This document shows positions 8,417 to 18,117 of a stretch of DNA of 64,000 nucleotides, one piece after another (position 1 is the stretch's first letter; every line of letters starts with the position of its first letter). The notes below the pieces were generated by a model. It saw only the letters and a list, made by a program, of their open reading frames with translations. It did no database searches and was not told where the DNA came from. Made by a program: the position numbers and the translations under genes. The stretch is from NCBI RefSeq assembly GCF_004349145.1, contig NZ_SMFO01000014.1:1-64000 (forward strand), read 5' to 3'. The stretch comes from Flavobacterium hiemivividum (lineage in GTDB: Bacteria > Bacteroidota > Bacteroidia > Flavobacteriales > Flavobacteriaceae).

Positions 8417-9133
8417 ATGGAGCTATTTAATCTTATCATCAACGACAAAGAAATTGTTTCTTTGGATGACGTTTTCCTTAACGAATACAACCAAAAGCAA
8501 ATTCAGCAACTTGTCAAAGAGCATAAATATGTTGACGCCCTTACTAAATACGGCTTGCCTGTTAACAACAAGATACTACTAGAAGGAAACTCTGGCTGCG
8601 GAAAAACAACTACTGCTAAAGCAATTGCAAACGCGCTTGGCAAACCTATTCTCAGCTTGAATTTAAGTAATATCGTTTGTTCTCGAATTGGTGAAACATC
8701 GCAAAACATCAAGCAAGTATTTGATAAAGCTGGAAGAGAAAAAACAGTACTTTTCTTGGATGAGTTTGACCAAATAGGAAAAGCAAGAGGAAACGATGAT
8801 AATGATGTGGGCGAAATGCGTCGATTAGTAAATACCATTATCCAATTAATCGATTATTTCCCTAAAAACGCCCTGTTAATTTGCGCGACAAATCACCCCG
8901 AAATTATTGATATTGCGCTAATGCGAAGGTTTCAATTGCGCATCAATTTTGAAATGCCTTCGGCTACAATATTAGACACATATTACGATAAATTGCTGGC
9001 TTCCTTTCCTATCGAAATGCAAAACATCGAACGCAAATATGCAATTTCCTTTGCAGAGGCAAGAGATTATGCTTTTACAATAGTTAAAGCTGCATTGATA
9101 GAAAAATTAGAAAAAGAGGAATCTTTCGAATAA
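8417..9133 (+). CDS. AAA family ATPase
   Basis: The 238-residue single-domain AAA ATPase has Walker A GNSGCGKT (57-64), Walker B VLFLDEFDQIG (111-121), sensor 1 with CATNHPE and an arginine-finger-like MRRFQLRI. It resembles the ATPase core of FtsH/Cdc48-type proteins without a protease or substrate domain. A short N-terminal helical region precedes the core. The substrate is unknown. The upstream TTG-extended start is rejected because it overlaps the promoter box. It lies 139 bp downstream of the MazF gene with its own promoter, so a functional link to the toxin is not shown. Confidence 0.85.
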   Translation: MELFNLIINDKEIVSLDDVFLNEYNQKQIQQLVKEHKYVDALTKYGLPVNNKILLEGNSGCGKTTTAKAIANALGKPILSLNLSNIVCSRIGETSQNIKQVFDKAGREKTVLFLDEFDQIGKARGNDDNDVGEMRRLVNTIIQLIDYFPKNALLICATNHPEIIDIALMRRFQLRINFEMPSATILDTYYDKLLASFPIEMQNIERKYAISFAEARDYAFTIVKAALIEKLEKEESFE

Positions 9134-9222
9134 TTCATCATCGATAGAATTTTATTGTAAACTTTTTCAATTTTCGCAAATTCGCAATAGGAAATCCTGA
9201 GTTCAACTGAGCACCACTGCCC

Positions 9223-9312
9223 TAGCCCAGATAGAAATGGAAAGCCCACAGTCTCGTGGCGCCCTTTGGCGTGACGAGACGCGGACTTGCAATGGATAGC
9301 TGGAATAGCTCC
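9223..9312 (+). repeat. Dispersed hairpin repeat, copy 1
   Basis: The left arm CTAGCCCAGATAGAAATGG and right arm GGATAGCTGGAATAGCTCC match those of the copies at 32.6 and 39.1 kb. The core forms its own hairpin, GTCTCGT...ACGAGAC with an inner CGCC/GGCG. It lies between the AAA ATPase and gcvT and is not coding. The same layout with a different core in each copy is typical of intergenic repeats in Flavobacterium. Confidence 0.8.
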
Positions 9313-9445
9313 AAAAAACAATTATATTGAAAAATTACTGCTGGTTTTCGAAAACGATTGAATCTTTCAACTTTGCTCCTGCTCTCCTTTGCCACTCCAT
9401 AAAAAAGCAATAAATTAGCGACTTCAAATTTTATACAAACACACA

Positions 9446-10528
9446 ATGAAAAATACTGCGATTACGCACATACACGAAAGTTTAGGAGCTAAAATGCTTC
9501 CGTTTGCTGGATACAATATGCCAATTACTTACGAAGGAGTGAATGCTGAGCACGAAACAGTGCGAAATGCTGTGGGAGTTTTTGATGTTTCTCACATGGG
9601 GGAATTCTTGCTTACTGGTCCAAATGCATTAGCTTTGATCCAAAAAGTTTGTTCTAATGACGCATCGACTTTGACAATTGGTAAAGCGCAATATTCTTGC
9701 TTGCCAAACAATGATGGCGGAATTGTAGATGATTTGATTATCTATAAAATGAAAGAAGAAGAGTATTTGTTAGTGGTAAATGCTTCGAATATTGAAAAAG
9801 ATTGGGAATGGATTTCGGCTAGAAATGATGTAGGTGCTGACATGAAAAACCTTTCAGATGACTATTCTTTGTTTGCTATTCAAGGGCCAAAAGCAGTTGA
9901 AGCACTGCAACCTTTATCATCATTAGATTTAGCTGCAATTCCTTATTACCATTTTGAAGTGGGTGATTTTGCTGGTTTTGATAATGTAATCATTTCGGCG
10001 ACTGGATATACTGGTTCTGGAGGTTTTGAAATTTACTGTAAAAATGACCAAGCAGAAGCAATTTGGAATAAAGTTTTTGAAGCTGGAGCAGCGTTCGGAA
10101 TCAAACCAATTGGTTTAGCGGCACGTGATACTTTGCGTCTTGAGATGGGTTTCTGTTTGTACGGGAACGACATTAGCGATACGACTTCTCCATTAGAAGC
10201 TGGATTGGGTTGGATTACTAAATTCAACAAAGAATTTACCAATTCTGAGAACTTGAAAAAACAAAAAGAAGAAGGTGTTTCTAGAAAAATTGTTGCTTTT
10301 GAAATGCAAGAACGTGCAGTGCCAAGACATGACTACGAAATCGTAGACGCAACTGGAGCTGTAATCGGTATTGTAACTTCAGGAACAATGTCTCCATCTA
10401 TGAATAAAGGAATAGGATTGGGTTATGTAACCGTAGCTAATAGTGCCGTGGATAGCGAAATCTTTATTAGAATTCGCAAAAACGATGTTCCTGCTAAAGT
10501 GGTAAAATTACCTTTCTACAAGAAATAA
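9446..10528 (+). CDS. gcvT: Glycine cleavage system aminomethyltransferase (T protein)
   Basis: The 360-residue protein matches GcvT along its full length: [16 protein letters not shown] (16-31), [11 protein letters not shown] (44-54), the folate-binding Asp in [25 protein letters not shown] and the C-terminal barrel with [17 protein letters not shown] protein transfers the methylene unit from the H-protein-bound aminomethyl group to tetrahydrofolate, releasing ammonia. gcvH and gcvP are not in the window. The gene is followed by its own terminator. Confidence 0.96.
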   Translation: MKNTAITHIHESLGAKMLPFAGYNMPITYEGVNAEHETVRNAVGVFDVSHMGEFLLTGPNALALIQKVCSNDASTLTIGKAQYSCLPNNDGGIVDDLIIYKMKEEEYLLVVNASNIEKDWEWISARNDVGADMKNLSDDYSLFAIQGPKAVEALQPLSSLDLAAIPYYHFEVGDFAGFDNVIISATGYTGSGGFEIYCKNDQAEAIWNKVFEAGAAFGIKPIGLAARDTLRLEMGFCLYGNDISDTTSPLEAGLGWITKFNKEFTNSENLKKQKEEGVSRKIVAFEMQERAVPRHDYEIVDATGAVIGIVTSGTMSPSMNKGIGLGYVTVANSAVDSEIFIRIRKNDVPAKVVKLPFYKK

Positions 10529-10544
10529 ACCAGTACTTAATTCT

Positions 10545-10618
10545 AAACCGCTACTTCGTTATTTTTTCATTACATCTACAAAGGTGTCTTAGAAATTGAC
10601 GAATTGGTGGTTTTTTTT
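10545..10618 (+). terminator. Probable terminator of gcvT
   Basis: AAACCGCTACTTCGT pairs with ACGAATTGGTGGTTT (one mismatch, two G-U pairs) across a long loop, followed by eight T. Confidence 0.6.
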
Positions 10619-10761
10619 ATGTTCTTTCTTCACTTAATTTATATCTATATTTTTAATTAAATAAGACTTTAAAATTAGTTCTTGTCTAGCACTTTATGTA
10701 ACTTTAGGTATAATCAAAATTATTTAGCTGCTTAGCTGTTTTTGAAATTAATAAAGTGAAG

Positions 10762-12795
10762 ATGAAAAAAATAACTCTAGTCTTCTTCCTCGCTGCATTT
10801 TCGCTTTTTGGCCAGAATGATAGGGACGCATGTATTTTACTTTCGAAAATAAATACACTAATTCAGAATTACCATATACAGCCAAAACCGATAGACGATA
10901 GTTTGTCAACCTATGTATTTGATTCCTTCATCGACGGCCTTGATCCTTCTCGAACTGTTTTCCTAAAATCAGAATACGAGTCGCTTGCTCATAAATACCG
11001 CTTGCAGTTAGACGATTTAATTAAGGGAAACGATTGCTCCTTTAGCTCAGATATTGTCTCACTTTATAAAACTGGCCTTTTGAGAAACAGAACCATTTTA
11101 GAAAAAATGAAAACCGATGTGATTGATTATAGCCAAAAGGATACGATTCGGTTTTACAAAAAAGCATTTCCATTTTATCTGGAAGCAGACAAAGTTGAAA
11201 CCGTTTGGAGAAAAAAAATTAAGTATGAGATTCTGGAAGAAATTGTTTCTCAAAACATCAAATTAGATTCAATTGAAGCTAACTTTTCCACATTAGAAAA
11301 AAAAACTAAATTTCTAATTATCGAAAATGAGATTTGTAAAATAAATGCGATACTCCAAAGAAAACCAGGATTAGAAGCTGGTGTATTTGATCACTTTTGC
11401 AGCTATTTTGATCCGCATACTAACTATTTTAACTTGGATACTAAATCCAGTTTTATGGCTTCGTTGTCCAAAGAACATTTATCATTAGGACTAAACGTAA
11501 GTTTGAACAGTCGCAACGAAATTATAGTTATCAAATTAGATCCCAACGGTCCTGCTTTTCAAACTGGAGCAATAAAAAAAGGGGATCAGATTATTGCGAT
11601 TTCTAACCTCAAAGAAACATTGCAAGTTTCCTGTTCCAGTATTGAATCAATTTCGAATATGATTCTATCTGATGCTAATAAAAAAATAGTGTTGACGCTG
11701 AGAAGAAGCACAGGTAAAAACTTTGATGTACTAGTAGAGAAAAAACTCTTAAAAGATAAGGAAAATGCAGTTTATAGTTTTCTAATAACTCATAAAAATC
11801 GCAGCTATGGCTATGTTAAAATCCCCGCTTTTTATGCTGATTTTGAAGGAAACACCGGCAAAGGAAGTGCCGAAGATGTAGCGCTAGAAGTTCTAAAACT
11901 TCAAAAAGACAGTATTGAAGGTGTAATCATTGATTTAATAGACAATGGTGGTGGCTCGATGGAAGAAGCTATAAAACTTGCCGGAATGTTTCTCGATACT
12001 GGAGCTATTTCAGTTATTTTGGACAATAAAAAAGCGCAGATGATAATCAATGATCCCTATCCAGGAATGATTTATGAAGACCCAATTGTAATACTCGTAA
12101 ATGGAAATTCGGCTTCAGCAAGTGAGTTTTTTGCCTCTGCAATTCAAGATTACAATCGGGCAGTATTGTTAGGTAGTGCGACAATTGGTAAAGCGACAAT
12201 GCAGTCCATCGTTCCTTTAGACGATGATGAAGAGGAAAACTTTTTGAAAATTAGCATTAATAAATTTTATAGAATAACTGGAAAAAGTGTGCAAGCTATT
12301 GGCACAATTCCCAATGTCCTAGTCCCTGAAATTTATGAAACTATATATGACAAAGAGCGCAACTATCCTACTGCTTTTAAAAATGACAGCATAGTAACTT
12401 CTATAAGGTTTAATAAATTCCAAGAAAATAGCGTTATAGAAAAAATTGCTAAAAAAAGTAGCGATAGAATCGCTGCCAACTCGTATTTCAACGAAATAAA
12501 AGAACTCAATACTAAAATTAATAATTTAATGAACACGCCAAAAATCTCAAGACCGCTTACCCTAGCGAGCATCATTAATGACAAGGCTGAAATCAATGAA
12601 TTATGGCAGGAAATAAATGCTTTCGATACAAAAACTAACAAATTGATTATCCATAATTGCCGACTTAATACTTACCTGTTAACTATTAATCCCACTGAAA
12701 AAGCAAATAATGAATTTCAATTACAGGACTTGAGAAAAAACCACTATTTGAATGAAGCCATTGCGATAATAGATGAATTGAAGTCAACAAAATGA
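10762..12795 (+). CDS. Carboxy-terminal processing protease, peptidase family S41 (Prc/Tsp-like)
   Basis: The 677-residue exported protease has a signal peptide ending near FSLFGQ, a long N-terminal helical domain with FIDGLDPSRTVFL, and a PDZ domain around 235-325 (NGPAFQTGAIKKGDQIIAIS). The S41 core has the catalytic Ser in NGNSASASEF (about residue 452) and Lys in IGKATMQ (about 477). It should trim or degrade periplasmic proteins from their C-termini. The ATG at 10762 is preferred over the GTG two codons upstream because it begins a standard Lys-rich signal peptide. The conserved GQTS-like patch near the lysine is divergent, so specificity may differ from Prc. Confidence 0.9.
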   Translation: MKKITLVFFLAAFSLFGQNDRDACILLSKINTLIQNYHIQPKPIDDSLSTYVFDSFIDGLDPSRTVFLKSEYESLAHKYRLQLDDLIKGNDCSFSSDIVSLYKTGLLRNRTILEKMKTDVIDYSQKDTIRFYKKAFPFYLEADKVETVWRKKIKYEILEEIVSQNIKLDSIEANFSTLEKKTKFLIIENEICKINAILQRKPGLEAGVFDHFCSYFDPHTNYFNLDTKSSFMASLSKEHLSLGLNVSLNSRNEIIVIKLDPNGPAFQTGAIKKGDQIIAISNLKETLQVSCSSIESISNMILSDANKKIVLTLRRSTGKNFDVLVEKKLLKDKENAVYSFLITHKNRSYGYVKIPAFYADFEGNTGKGSAEDVALEVLKLQKDSIEGVIIDLIDNGGGSMEEAIKLAGMFLDTGAISVILDNKKAQMIINDPYPGMIYEDPIVILVNGNSASASEFFASAIQDYNRAVLLGSATIGKATMQSIVPLDDDEEENFLKISINKFYRITGKSVQAIGTIPNVLVPEIYETIYDKERNYPTAFKNDSIVTSIRFNKFQENSVIEKIAKKSSDRIAANSYFNEIKELNTKINNLMNTPKISRPLTLASIINDKAEINELWQEINAFDTKTNKLIIHNCRLNTYLLTINPTEKANNEFQLQDLRKNHYLNEAIAIIDELKSTK

Positions 12796-12845
12796 TAAAA
12801 AAAGGAAAAAAATATCCAAAATACATAAAAAGAACAGAACAGGTT

Positions 12846-12877
12846 TTTGGTATAAATACGGAATAACTGTATTTTTG
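12846..12877 (+). promoter_or_regulatory. Full Bacteroidota promoter of the YebC gene
   Basis: TTTG (12846-12849), a 20-nt spacer and TATTTTTG (12870-12877) match the consensus; the ATG follows 23 nt later. Confidence 0.75.
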
Positions 12878-12900
12878 CAACTCAATATAATAAATAAGAA

Positions 12901-13614
12901 ATGGGAAGAGCTTTTGAATTTAGAAAAGGGAGAAAAATGAAACGTTGGTCAGCAATGGCTAAAGCTTTTACTAGAATTGGAAAAGACATAGTAATGGCCG
13001 TTAAGGAAGGCGGACCAAATCCTGAAGCTAATTCACGATTAAGAGCCGTTATTCAGAACTCTAAGGCAGCAAATATGCCGAAAGAGAACGTAGAACGTGC
13101 CATTAAAAAAGCAACCGATAAAGACACAGCCAACTATAAAGAAGTTTTATTTGAAGGTTATGCTCCACACGGAATTGCGATCTTAGTTGAAACTGCTACT
13201 GACAACAACAATAGAACCGTTGCTAATGTGAGAAGTTATTTCAATAAATGCAATGGAAATATGGGGACGCAAGGCTCTGTTGAGTTTATGTTTGACCATA
13301 CTTGTAACTTTAGAATCCCGGCTGAAGGACTTGATCCAGAAGAATTAGAACTAGAATTAATTGATTTTGGTGCTGAAGAAGTTTTTGAAGACGAAGATGG
13401 AATCTTAATTTATGCGCCTTTCAACAGTTTTGGAACTATCCAAAAAGAACTTGAAAACCGCAATCTTGAAATCCTTTCGTCTGGTTTTGAAAGAATTCCT
13501 CAAATCACTAAAAAACTAACAGAAGCTGAAATGGCTGATGTAGAAAAATTGATTGAAAAAATGGAAGAAGATGATGACGTCATGAACGTTTATCACACCA
13601 TGGAAGAAGCGTAA
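12901..13614 (+). CDS. YebC/PmpR family regulatory protein
   Basis: The 237-residue protein matches the YebC (TACO1) family throughout: an N-terminal MGRAFEFRKGRK variant of the usual GHSKW motif, FTRIGKDI, GGPNPEANSRLR, NMPKENVERAIKKA, YEGYAPHG-like FEGYAPHGIAI and GSVEFMFDH. Family members act as DNA-binding regulators or ribosome-associated factors that ease translation of proline stretches. It has its own complete promoter and terminator, so it is monocistronic. Confidence 0.94.
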   Translation: MGRAFEFRKGRKMKRWSAMAKAFTRIGKDIVMAVKEGGPNPEANSRLRAVIQNSKAANMPKENVERAIKKATDKDTANYKEVLFEGYAPHGIAILVETATDNNNRTVANVRSYFNKCNGNMGTQGSVEFMFDHTCNFRIPAEGLDPEELELELIDFGAEEVFEDEDGILIYAPFNSFGTIQKELENRNLEILSSGFERIPQITKKLTEAEMADVEKLIEKMEEDDDVMNVYHTMEEA

Positions 13615-13635
13615 TTCGTTTCTTCTTATACCTAT

Positions 13636-13664
13636 AAAACTCCAGTACTGCTGGAGTTTTTTTT
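13636..13664 (+). terminator. Intrinsic terminator of the YebC gene
   Basis: AAACTCCAG/CTGGAGTTT is a perfect 9-bp stem with a 5-nt loop and a T tract. Confidence 0.9.
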
Positions 13665-13740
13665 AGTTCTAAATTGACTATTTTATAAAACAAAAGAGCA
13701 TTAATAGCAATTCACTTTTATAGCCACTAATTTTCAGTCT

Positions 13741-14598
13741 ATGTTATTTCTTCTATTAAGTATTTTATGTAGCGTCACGGTAGGTGTAATTTTTAAATTA
13801 TCCCGCAAATACAATATCAGCGTGATCCAAATTGTAAGTTGGAATTACCTGTTTGCAATAGGACTTTGTTTTCTGGTATTTAGTCCTGATTTAAGCGCCA
13901 TAGATCACACAGCGCCATGGTCTATCTATGTTACGCTTGGAATTCTACTGCCTTCAATATTTATCTTTTTAGCCGCCTCTATAAAACACATGGGAATCGT
14001 AAAAACAGATGCTGCCCAAAGGCTTTCACTTTTTATACCGCTACTTGCAGCCTGGCTTATATTTAACGAAGAATTCAATCTATTAAAGATTACGGCCTTT
14101 TTGATAGGCTTTCCTGCCCTACTACTCATCCTTTCTAAACCAGCTGCCAATACCAGCAATAAATGGATTTATCCTGCTACAGTACTACTTGGATTTGGAC
14201 TCATAGACATCCTTTTCAAGCAAATCGCTTTATCGACTGGTCTTCCCTTTACGAGTTCGTTATTAGTAATTTTTGCAATAGCGTTGACACTAATGATTGG
14301 AGCTGTTTTATATGATGTAATTGTTCAAAAAGCACGATTAACAGCCATCAATATTCTTTTTGGTGGACTTGTAGGCGCATTTAATTTTGGGAATATCCTT
14401 TTTTATCTAAAATCCCATAAAGCCTTTGCTGACAATCCTTCGACCGTATTTGCGGCAATGAATATGGGAGTAATTATTCTTGGGAGCATTATAGGAATTC
14501 TTGTGTTTAGAGAAAAAATGAGTGCCAGAAACTATGTAGGACTAGCATTGGCGTTAGTTTCTATTGTATTGATTGCGCTTTCGCAAATTTACATTTAG
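13741..14598 (+). CDS. EamA/DMT family inner-membrane transporter
   Basis: The 285-residue protein consists almost entirely of about ten hydrophobic segments in two repeated halves, the layout of drug/metabolite transporters. Typical features are the charged loop after segment 3 (IKHMGIVKTDAAQRLSLFIPL) and the closing FREKMSARNYVGLALALVSI. It probably exports a small metabolite; the substrate is unknown. The start codon ATG opens directly into the first membrane helix. Confidence 0.88.
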   Translation: MLFLLLSILCSVTVGVIFKLSRKYNISVIQIVSWNYLFAIGLCFLVFSPDLSAIDHTAPWSIYVTLGILLPSIFIFLAASIKHMGIVKTDAAQRLSLFIPLLAAWLIFNEEFNLLKITAFLIGFPALLLILSKPAANTSNKWIYPATVLLGFGLIDILFKQIALSTGLPFTSSLLVIFAIALTLMIGAVLYDVIVQKARLTAINILFGGLVGAFNFGNILFYLKSHKAFADNPSTVFAAMNMGVIILGSIIGILVFREKMSARNYVGLALALVSIVLIALSQIYI

Positions 14599-14689
14599 AA
14601 TGCTGTTTTTATGGCTTTGGCCAAAATAGATTGCGAAGTCTCTTTTTCAATTATGACGATTTCTGTGTTTATATCACTTTAAGAATTGG

Positions 14690-14728
14690 CACACGGATGA
14701 AACGGATTTTGACCGATTTTCACTGATT
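14690..14728. repeat. Degenerate CGGAT-type repeat
   Basis: CACACGGATGAAACGGATTTTGACCGATTTTCACTGATT contains four imperfect CGGATT/CGATTT units. A related piece lies at 61.9 kb. It is non-coding and looks like a decayed intergenic repeat of the kind common in flavobacterial genomes. Confidence 0.5.
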
Positions 14729-14897
14729 AAAATAAAGCTTCCATCAGCAACTAAATACGAATACAATTAGCAATATTTAAATTACTTCCTGCGTTTTCTT
14801 CGCAAAAACACCTATCTTAGTTGGAGAAACCTAACTACAACGTCCGGAACTGAAGTTTTGCTTCCAAGTTTGGCTATTAATCAAAAGCCGCGTTATT

Positions 14898-15428
14898 ATG
14901 AAACACTTAATTTGTATGATACTTTTATTTTCTTCCATCAGCCCAAAAGTAATTTTTGACTTCAACAAAAATTCAGATATTAACGACTGGACAATTGTAG
15001 ATGATGCAGTTATGGGCGGCGTATCGTCCGGCATTTTTAAATTAAATTCAGATGGTTTTGGTGTTTTCCAAGGTAGTATTTCATTAGACAATAATGGCGG
15101 ATTCTCTTCAGTGCGTTATAGATTCCCTAAAACGAAAGTAAAGGATTATACCCGCATTATTTTGAAAATTAAAGCAGATGGTAAAAATTATCAGTTTAGG
15201 ATAAAATCTAATTCGGGAGATTATTACTCCTACATAGCACCCTTTTCTACCTCAGGGGACTGGCAAGAAATCGAAATTCCCCTAAAAGACATGTATCCAT
15301 CTTTCAGAGGACGAAAGCTTGACCAAGCTAATTTTTCAAAAGATTATATTGAAGAAATCACATTTTTAATTGGCAATAAAAAAAGGGAAAACTTCAAGCT
15401 CATGATAGATAAAATAGAGTTAAAATAG
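14898..15428 (+). CDS. CIA30 family protein
   Basis: The 176-residue protein has a hydrophobic leader (MKHLICMILLFSSI) and a jelly-roll CIA30 domain: FDFNKNSDINDWTIVDDAVMGG at the front (residues 20-41), SLDNNGGFSSVR (about 60-71) and a closing KLMIDKIEL strand. CIA30 was named from a mitochondrial complex I assembly factor. Bacterial members are of unknown function and are probably carbohydrate-binding-like. The exported form suggests a periplasmic location. Confidence 0.88.
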   Translation: MKHLICMILLFSSISPKVIFDFNKNSDINDWTIVDDAVMGGVSSGIFKLNSDGFGVFQGSISLDNNGGFSSVRYRFPKTKVKDYTRIILKIKADGKNYQFRIKSNSGDYYSYIAPFSTSGDWQEIEIPLKDMYPSFRGRKLDQANFSKDYIEEITFLIGNKKRENFKLMIDKIELK

Positions 15429-15641
15429 CTCATTTAGATCCAACAATAAAAAACTCAGCTCGTACAAGAGCCTTTTAGTATACGAATTGGAATTTCTAAT
15501 TAGCACGATAACGGATATCAAAATTGTAATTTTTAGTGAAAAGTAAAATGTAGAGAACGGGAATACAACTATTTTTACTAATTTAGATAGCCCTTATCAA
15601 GAGAAAGCTGTCTTAACAAATGATCTAATCCTTATATCCGC

Positions 15642-15947
15642 ATGACACACTGTCCAAACTGTAATGAGAAAATTGAAGAAGGATTTGAGGTTTGCTGGAA
15701 ATGCAATTACAGTCTGACCGAGCAAAAAATAATTGAATTTCCAGATGAGGATGCGAGCTCACGCAATCTTAATTGTTTAAGATGTTGTGTTTCTATGTTA
15801 TATTCGGGAAAATTTAAGTTCCATGAAGGCGTGAATCCTGGGGTTTTCGGAAATATTTTTGAAATCTTCTTAAACCGTGAATCCTTTGATTTGTATAGTT
15901 GCCCCAAATGTGGCAAGATAGAGTTTTTTAGACCGCTTAATAAATAA
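15642..15947 (+). CDS. Small double zinc-ribbon protein
   Basis: The 101-residue protein has two Cys4 zinc ribbons: CPNC...CWKC at residues 4-20 and CLRCC...CPKC at about 45-91. It lacks other catalytic motifs and membrane segments. Such proteins are common flavobacterial hypotheticals; binding of zinc is inferred from the cysteine spacing. It stands alone between non-coding stretches. Confidence 0.75.
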   Translation: MTHCPNCNEKIEEGFEVCWKCNYSLTEQKIIEFPDEDASSRNLNCLRCCVSMLYSGKFKFHEGVNPGVFGNIFEIFLNRESFDLYSCPKCGKIEFFRPLNK

Positions 15948-16217
15948 AACCAAGAGTACTGAACCCATTACTCTAGGAATCTGAGTTTCTATTTTTCGAT
16001 AGTTACTCCTGTTAACACTAAAGTTAGCTGAATTTATTCAAGGGATAATTAAAAAATTAGATCATTCTCCAATTCATAAAAACGCCCTATCATGCGTTGT
16101 ACCAATTAAATCAGCTGAATCAATTTTTCTTCGATTGGAAAATTACAAAAAATAATTTTGCACAAAAAATAATTTCCTTATGTGACATTTCTCATACTTT
16201 ACTCAAAGTAACTCCGC

Positions 16218-16225
16218 TAAATTTG
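16218..16225 (+). promoter_or_regulatory. -7 promoter box of the CoA-disulfide reductase gene
   Basis: TAAATTTG matches TAnnTTTG, 20 nt before the ATG at 16245; no -33 box is evident. Confidence 0.45.
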
Positions 16226-16244
16226 TTTACTAAATTCGATAACA

Positions 16245-17924
16245 ATGAAATACATTATTATAGGAGCAGTAGCCGGAGGCGCAAGTACTGCCGCAAGACT
16301 TAGACGATTAGACGAACATTCCGAAATTATAATGTTCGAAAAAGGAGAACATGTTTCCTATGCTAATTGCGGTTTACCATATTATATAGGTAACGTAATC
16401 AAGGAGAGGAATAAATTGTTAATTCAAACCGCGGCATCGTTTAAGGAACGATTCAATATCGACGTCAGAACGATGACAGAGGTTATAAACATTGATCCAA
16501 AATTAAAAACGATAACTGCCTTGAATCATATTACAGGCAATAAATATGTAGAAAACTACGACAAATTAGTTTTGTCTCCTGGTGCTGAGCCTTTGCGACC
16601 GCCTTTAGCTGGGATAAACAATACTGGTATTTTTACTTTACGCAATGTAAACGACACTGATCACATTAAAGATTTTATAAAGCAAAAGGAAGCCAAGAAA
16701 GCAGTAATTATTGGTGCTGGTTTTATAGGACTCGAAATGGCTGAAAATCTTTTTGATCTTGGCATGGAAGTAAGCATAATCGAAATGGGGAATCAAATTT
16801 TAGCTCCCTTAGATTATCCAATGGCGGCTATTGCTCAGCAACACATCCGTTATAAGGGAGTTCAATTGTTGCTCAATTCTGCTGTTACGGCTTTCGAAAA
16901 AAACAACAATTCGATAAAAGTACTATTAAAAAATGGCGATACTCTCGATGCCGATATTGTCATTTTGTCTATTGGTGTCAAACCAGACACTAGATTAGTG
17001 ACTAATTCAGGCCTCAAAATTGGGGATGTTAAAGGAATTTGGGTCAATGAATATTTACAAACCTCAGACCCTGATATTTATGCAGTTGGTGACGCCATCG
17101 AATTTGCAAACCCGATCACAAATCAATCGATGAATACTTATTTAGCGGGTCCAGCAAACAAGCAAGGGCGAATTTGCGCTAATAATATTGTACTGGGAAA
17201 TGTACAAAAATATCATGGAGCGATAAACACAGCCATCGTGAAAGTGTTTGACATGATCATTGCTACAGCAGGAATGGCATCAAAACATATAACTAAAGCA
17301 AACATTAAGCATATCGTTTCCACCATTCCTGGTGGTTCGCACGCCGGTTACTATCCCGGTGCCGAACAAATGAATATTCAAATTGTATTCTCTCCAGAGA
17401 ACGGACAGCTGCTAGGTGCTCAGGTCGCTGGCTATAAAGGTGTTGATAAAAGAATCGATATTTTATCGTCAATCATACAAAATAAAGGGACAGTCTATGA
17501 TCTATCCGAGTTTGAACATGCCTATGCCCCGCCCTATTCCTCCGCTAAAGACCCAGTGAATATGTCTGGCTTTGTAGCCGAGAATATCTTGCAGGATAGA
17601 TTGCGCATATTCTATTGGGACCAGTTTTCACAGATTTCAGATGATGACATTCTACTTGATGTGCGATCTGAAACGGAATTTAATGCGGGTGCAATTCCAA
17701 ATGCTATCAATATTCCAATAGATAATTTAAGAGATAGAATGACCGAATTAGATTTAAATAAAAATATTTATACCTATTGCCAGGCTGGGTTAAGAGGTTA
17801 TTTAGCCCAACGAATACTAAGACAAAATAATTATAAATCAGTTTTAAATCTATCTGGTGGCTATCAATTATGGGAGACTTGTACCAAAGAAATGGAAACT
17901 AGTCAGGAAGCTGTACTTCTATAA
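16245..17924 (+). CDS. CoA-disulfide reductase/polysulfide reductase with C-terminal rhodanese domain
   Basis: The 559-residue flavoprotein starts with the FAD loop IIIGAVAGGASTAARLRR (4-21). It has the single redox Cys42 in SYANCGLPYYIG that marks CoA-disulfide reductases, a second NAD(P)H Rossmann motif VIIGAGFIGLEMAE, and YAVGDAIE. A rhodanese domain (about 460-555) carries Cys512 in CQAGLR. Such CoADR-rhodanese fusions reduce CoA disulfides, CoA-persulfide or polysulfide with NAD(P)H. The enzyme is cytosolic, has its own promoter box, and is followed by a terminator. Confidence 0.93.
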   Translation: MKYIIIGAVAGGASTAARLRRLDEHSEIIMFEKGEHVSYANCGLPYYIGNVIKERNKLLIQTAASFKERFNIDVRTMTEVINIDPKLKTITALNHITGNKYVENYDKLVLSPGAEPLRPPLAGINNTGIFTLRNVNDTDHIKDFIKQKEAKKAVIIGAGFIGLEMAENLFDLGMEVSIIEMGNQILAPLDYPMAAIAQQHIRYKGVQLLLNSAVTAFEKNNNSIKVLLKNGDTLDADIVILSIGVKPDTRLVTNSGLKIGDVKGIWVNEYLQTSDPDIYAVGDAIEFANPITNQSMNTYLAGPANKQGRICANNIVLGNVQKYHGAINTAIVKVFDMIIATAGMASKHITKANIKHIVSTIPGGSHAGYYPGAEQMNIQIVFSPENGQLLGAQVAGYKGVDKRIDILSSIIQNKGTVYDLSEFEHAYAPPYSSAKDPVNMSGFVAENILQDRLRIFYWDQFSQISDDDILLDVRSETEFNAGAIPNAINIPIDNLRDRMTELDLNKNIYTYCQAGLRGYLAQRILRQNNYKSVLNLSGGYQLWETCTKEMETSQEAVLL

Positions 17925-17969
17925 AGCTAATATAAAAAACATCTTTCTGATTATTTTTTTAATTAACTC

Positions 17970-18010
17970 AAACCCGAACGGAATTTTCCTTTCGGATTTG
18001 TTTATTTTTT
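17970..18010 (+). terminator. Terminator of the CoA-disulfide reductase gene
   Basis: AAACCCGAACGGAA pairs with TTCCTTTCGGATTT (two mismatches) with a tight loop, followed by a T-rich stretch. Confidence 0.75.
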
Positions 18011-18087
18011 GGCATAACTCAACTATACAAGCAGAAACTGCAACTTTATTGAACTGCCATTTCACATTTTTGTTATAAAATTTTGCT

Positions 18088-18109
18088 TTTGTTGAACTAG
18101 TTCAACAAA
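18088..18109. promoter_or_regulatory. 22-bp perfect palindrome resembling a Crp/Fnr box
   Basis: The core GTTGAACTAGTTCAAC, flanked by TTT and AAA, is fully symmetric. It contains TTGA-N6-TCAA, the half-site pattern of Fnr-type operators. It lies 9 bp upstream of a TACCTTTG -7 box and overlaps the -33 region of the isochorismatase-like gene. A Crp/Fnr family regulator is the second gene downstream, so autoregulation is plausible. Confidence 0.65.
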
Positions 18110-18117
18110 TTATAAAC

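Noticed and set aside
7718..9133. MazE/MazF plus AAA ATPase as a defence island
   Set aside because: The ATPase has its own promoter and start, no nuclease or other defence gene is present, and the genes on either side are housekeeping.
9222..9446. Open frames on the minus strand across 9067-9446
   Set aside because: They run through the dispersed repeat and intergenic DNA, lack family resemblance and a promoter.
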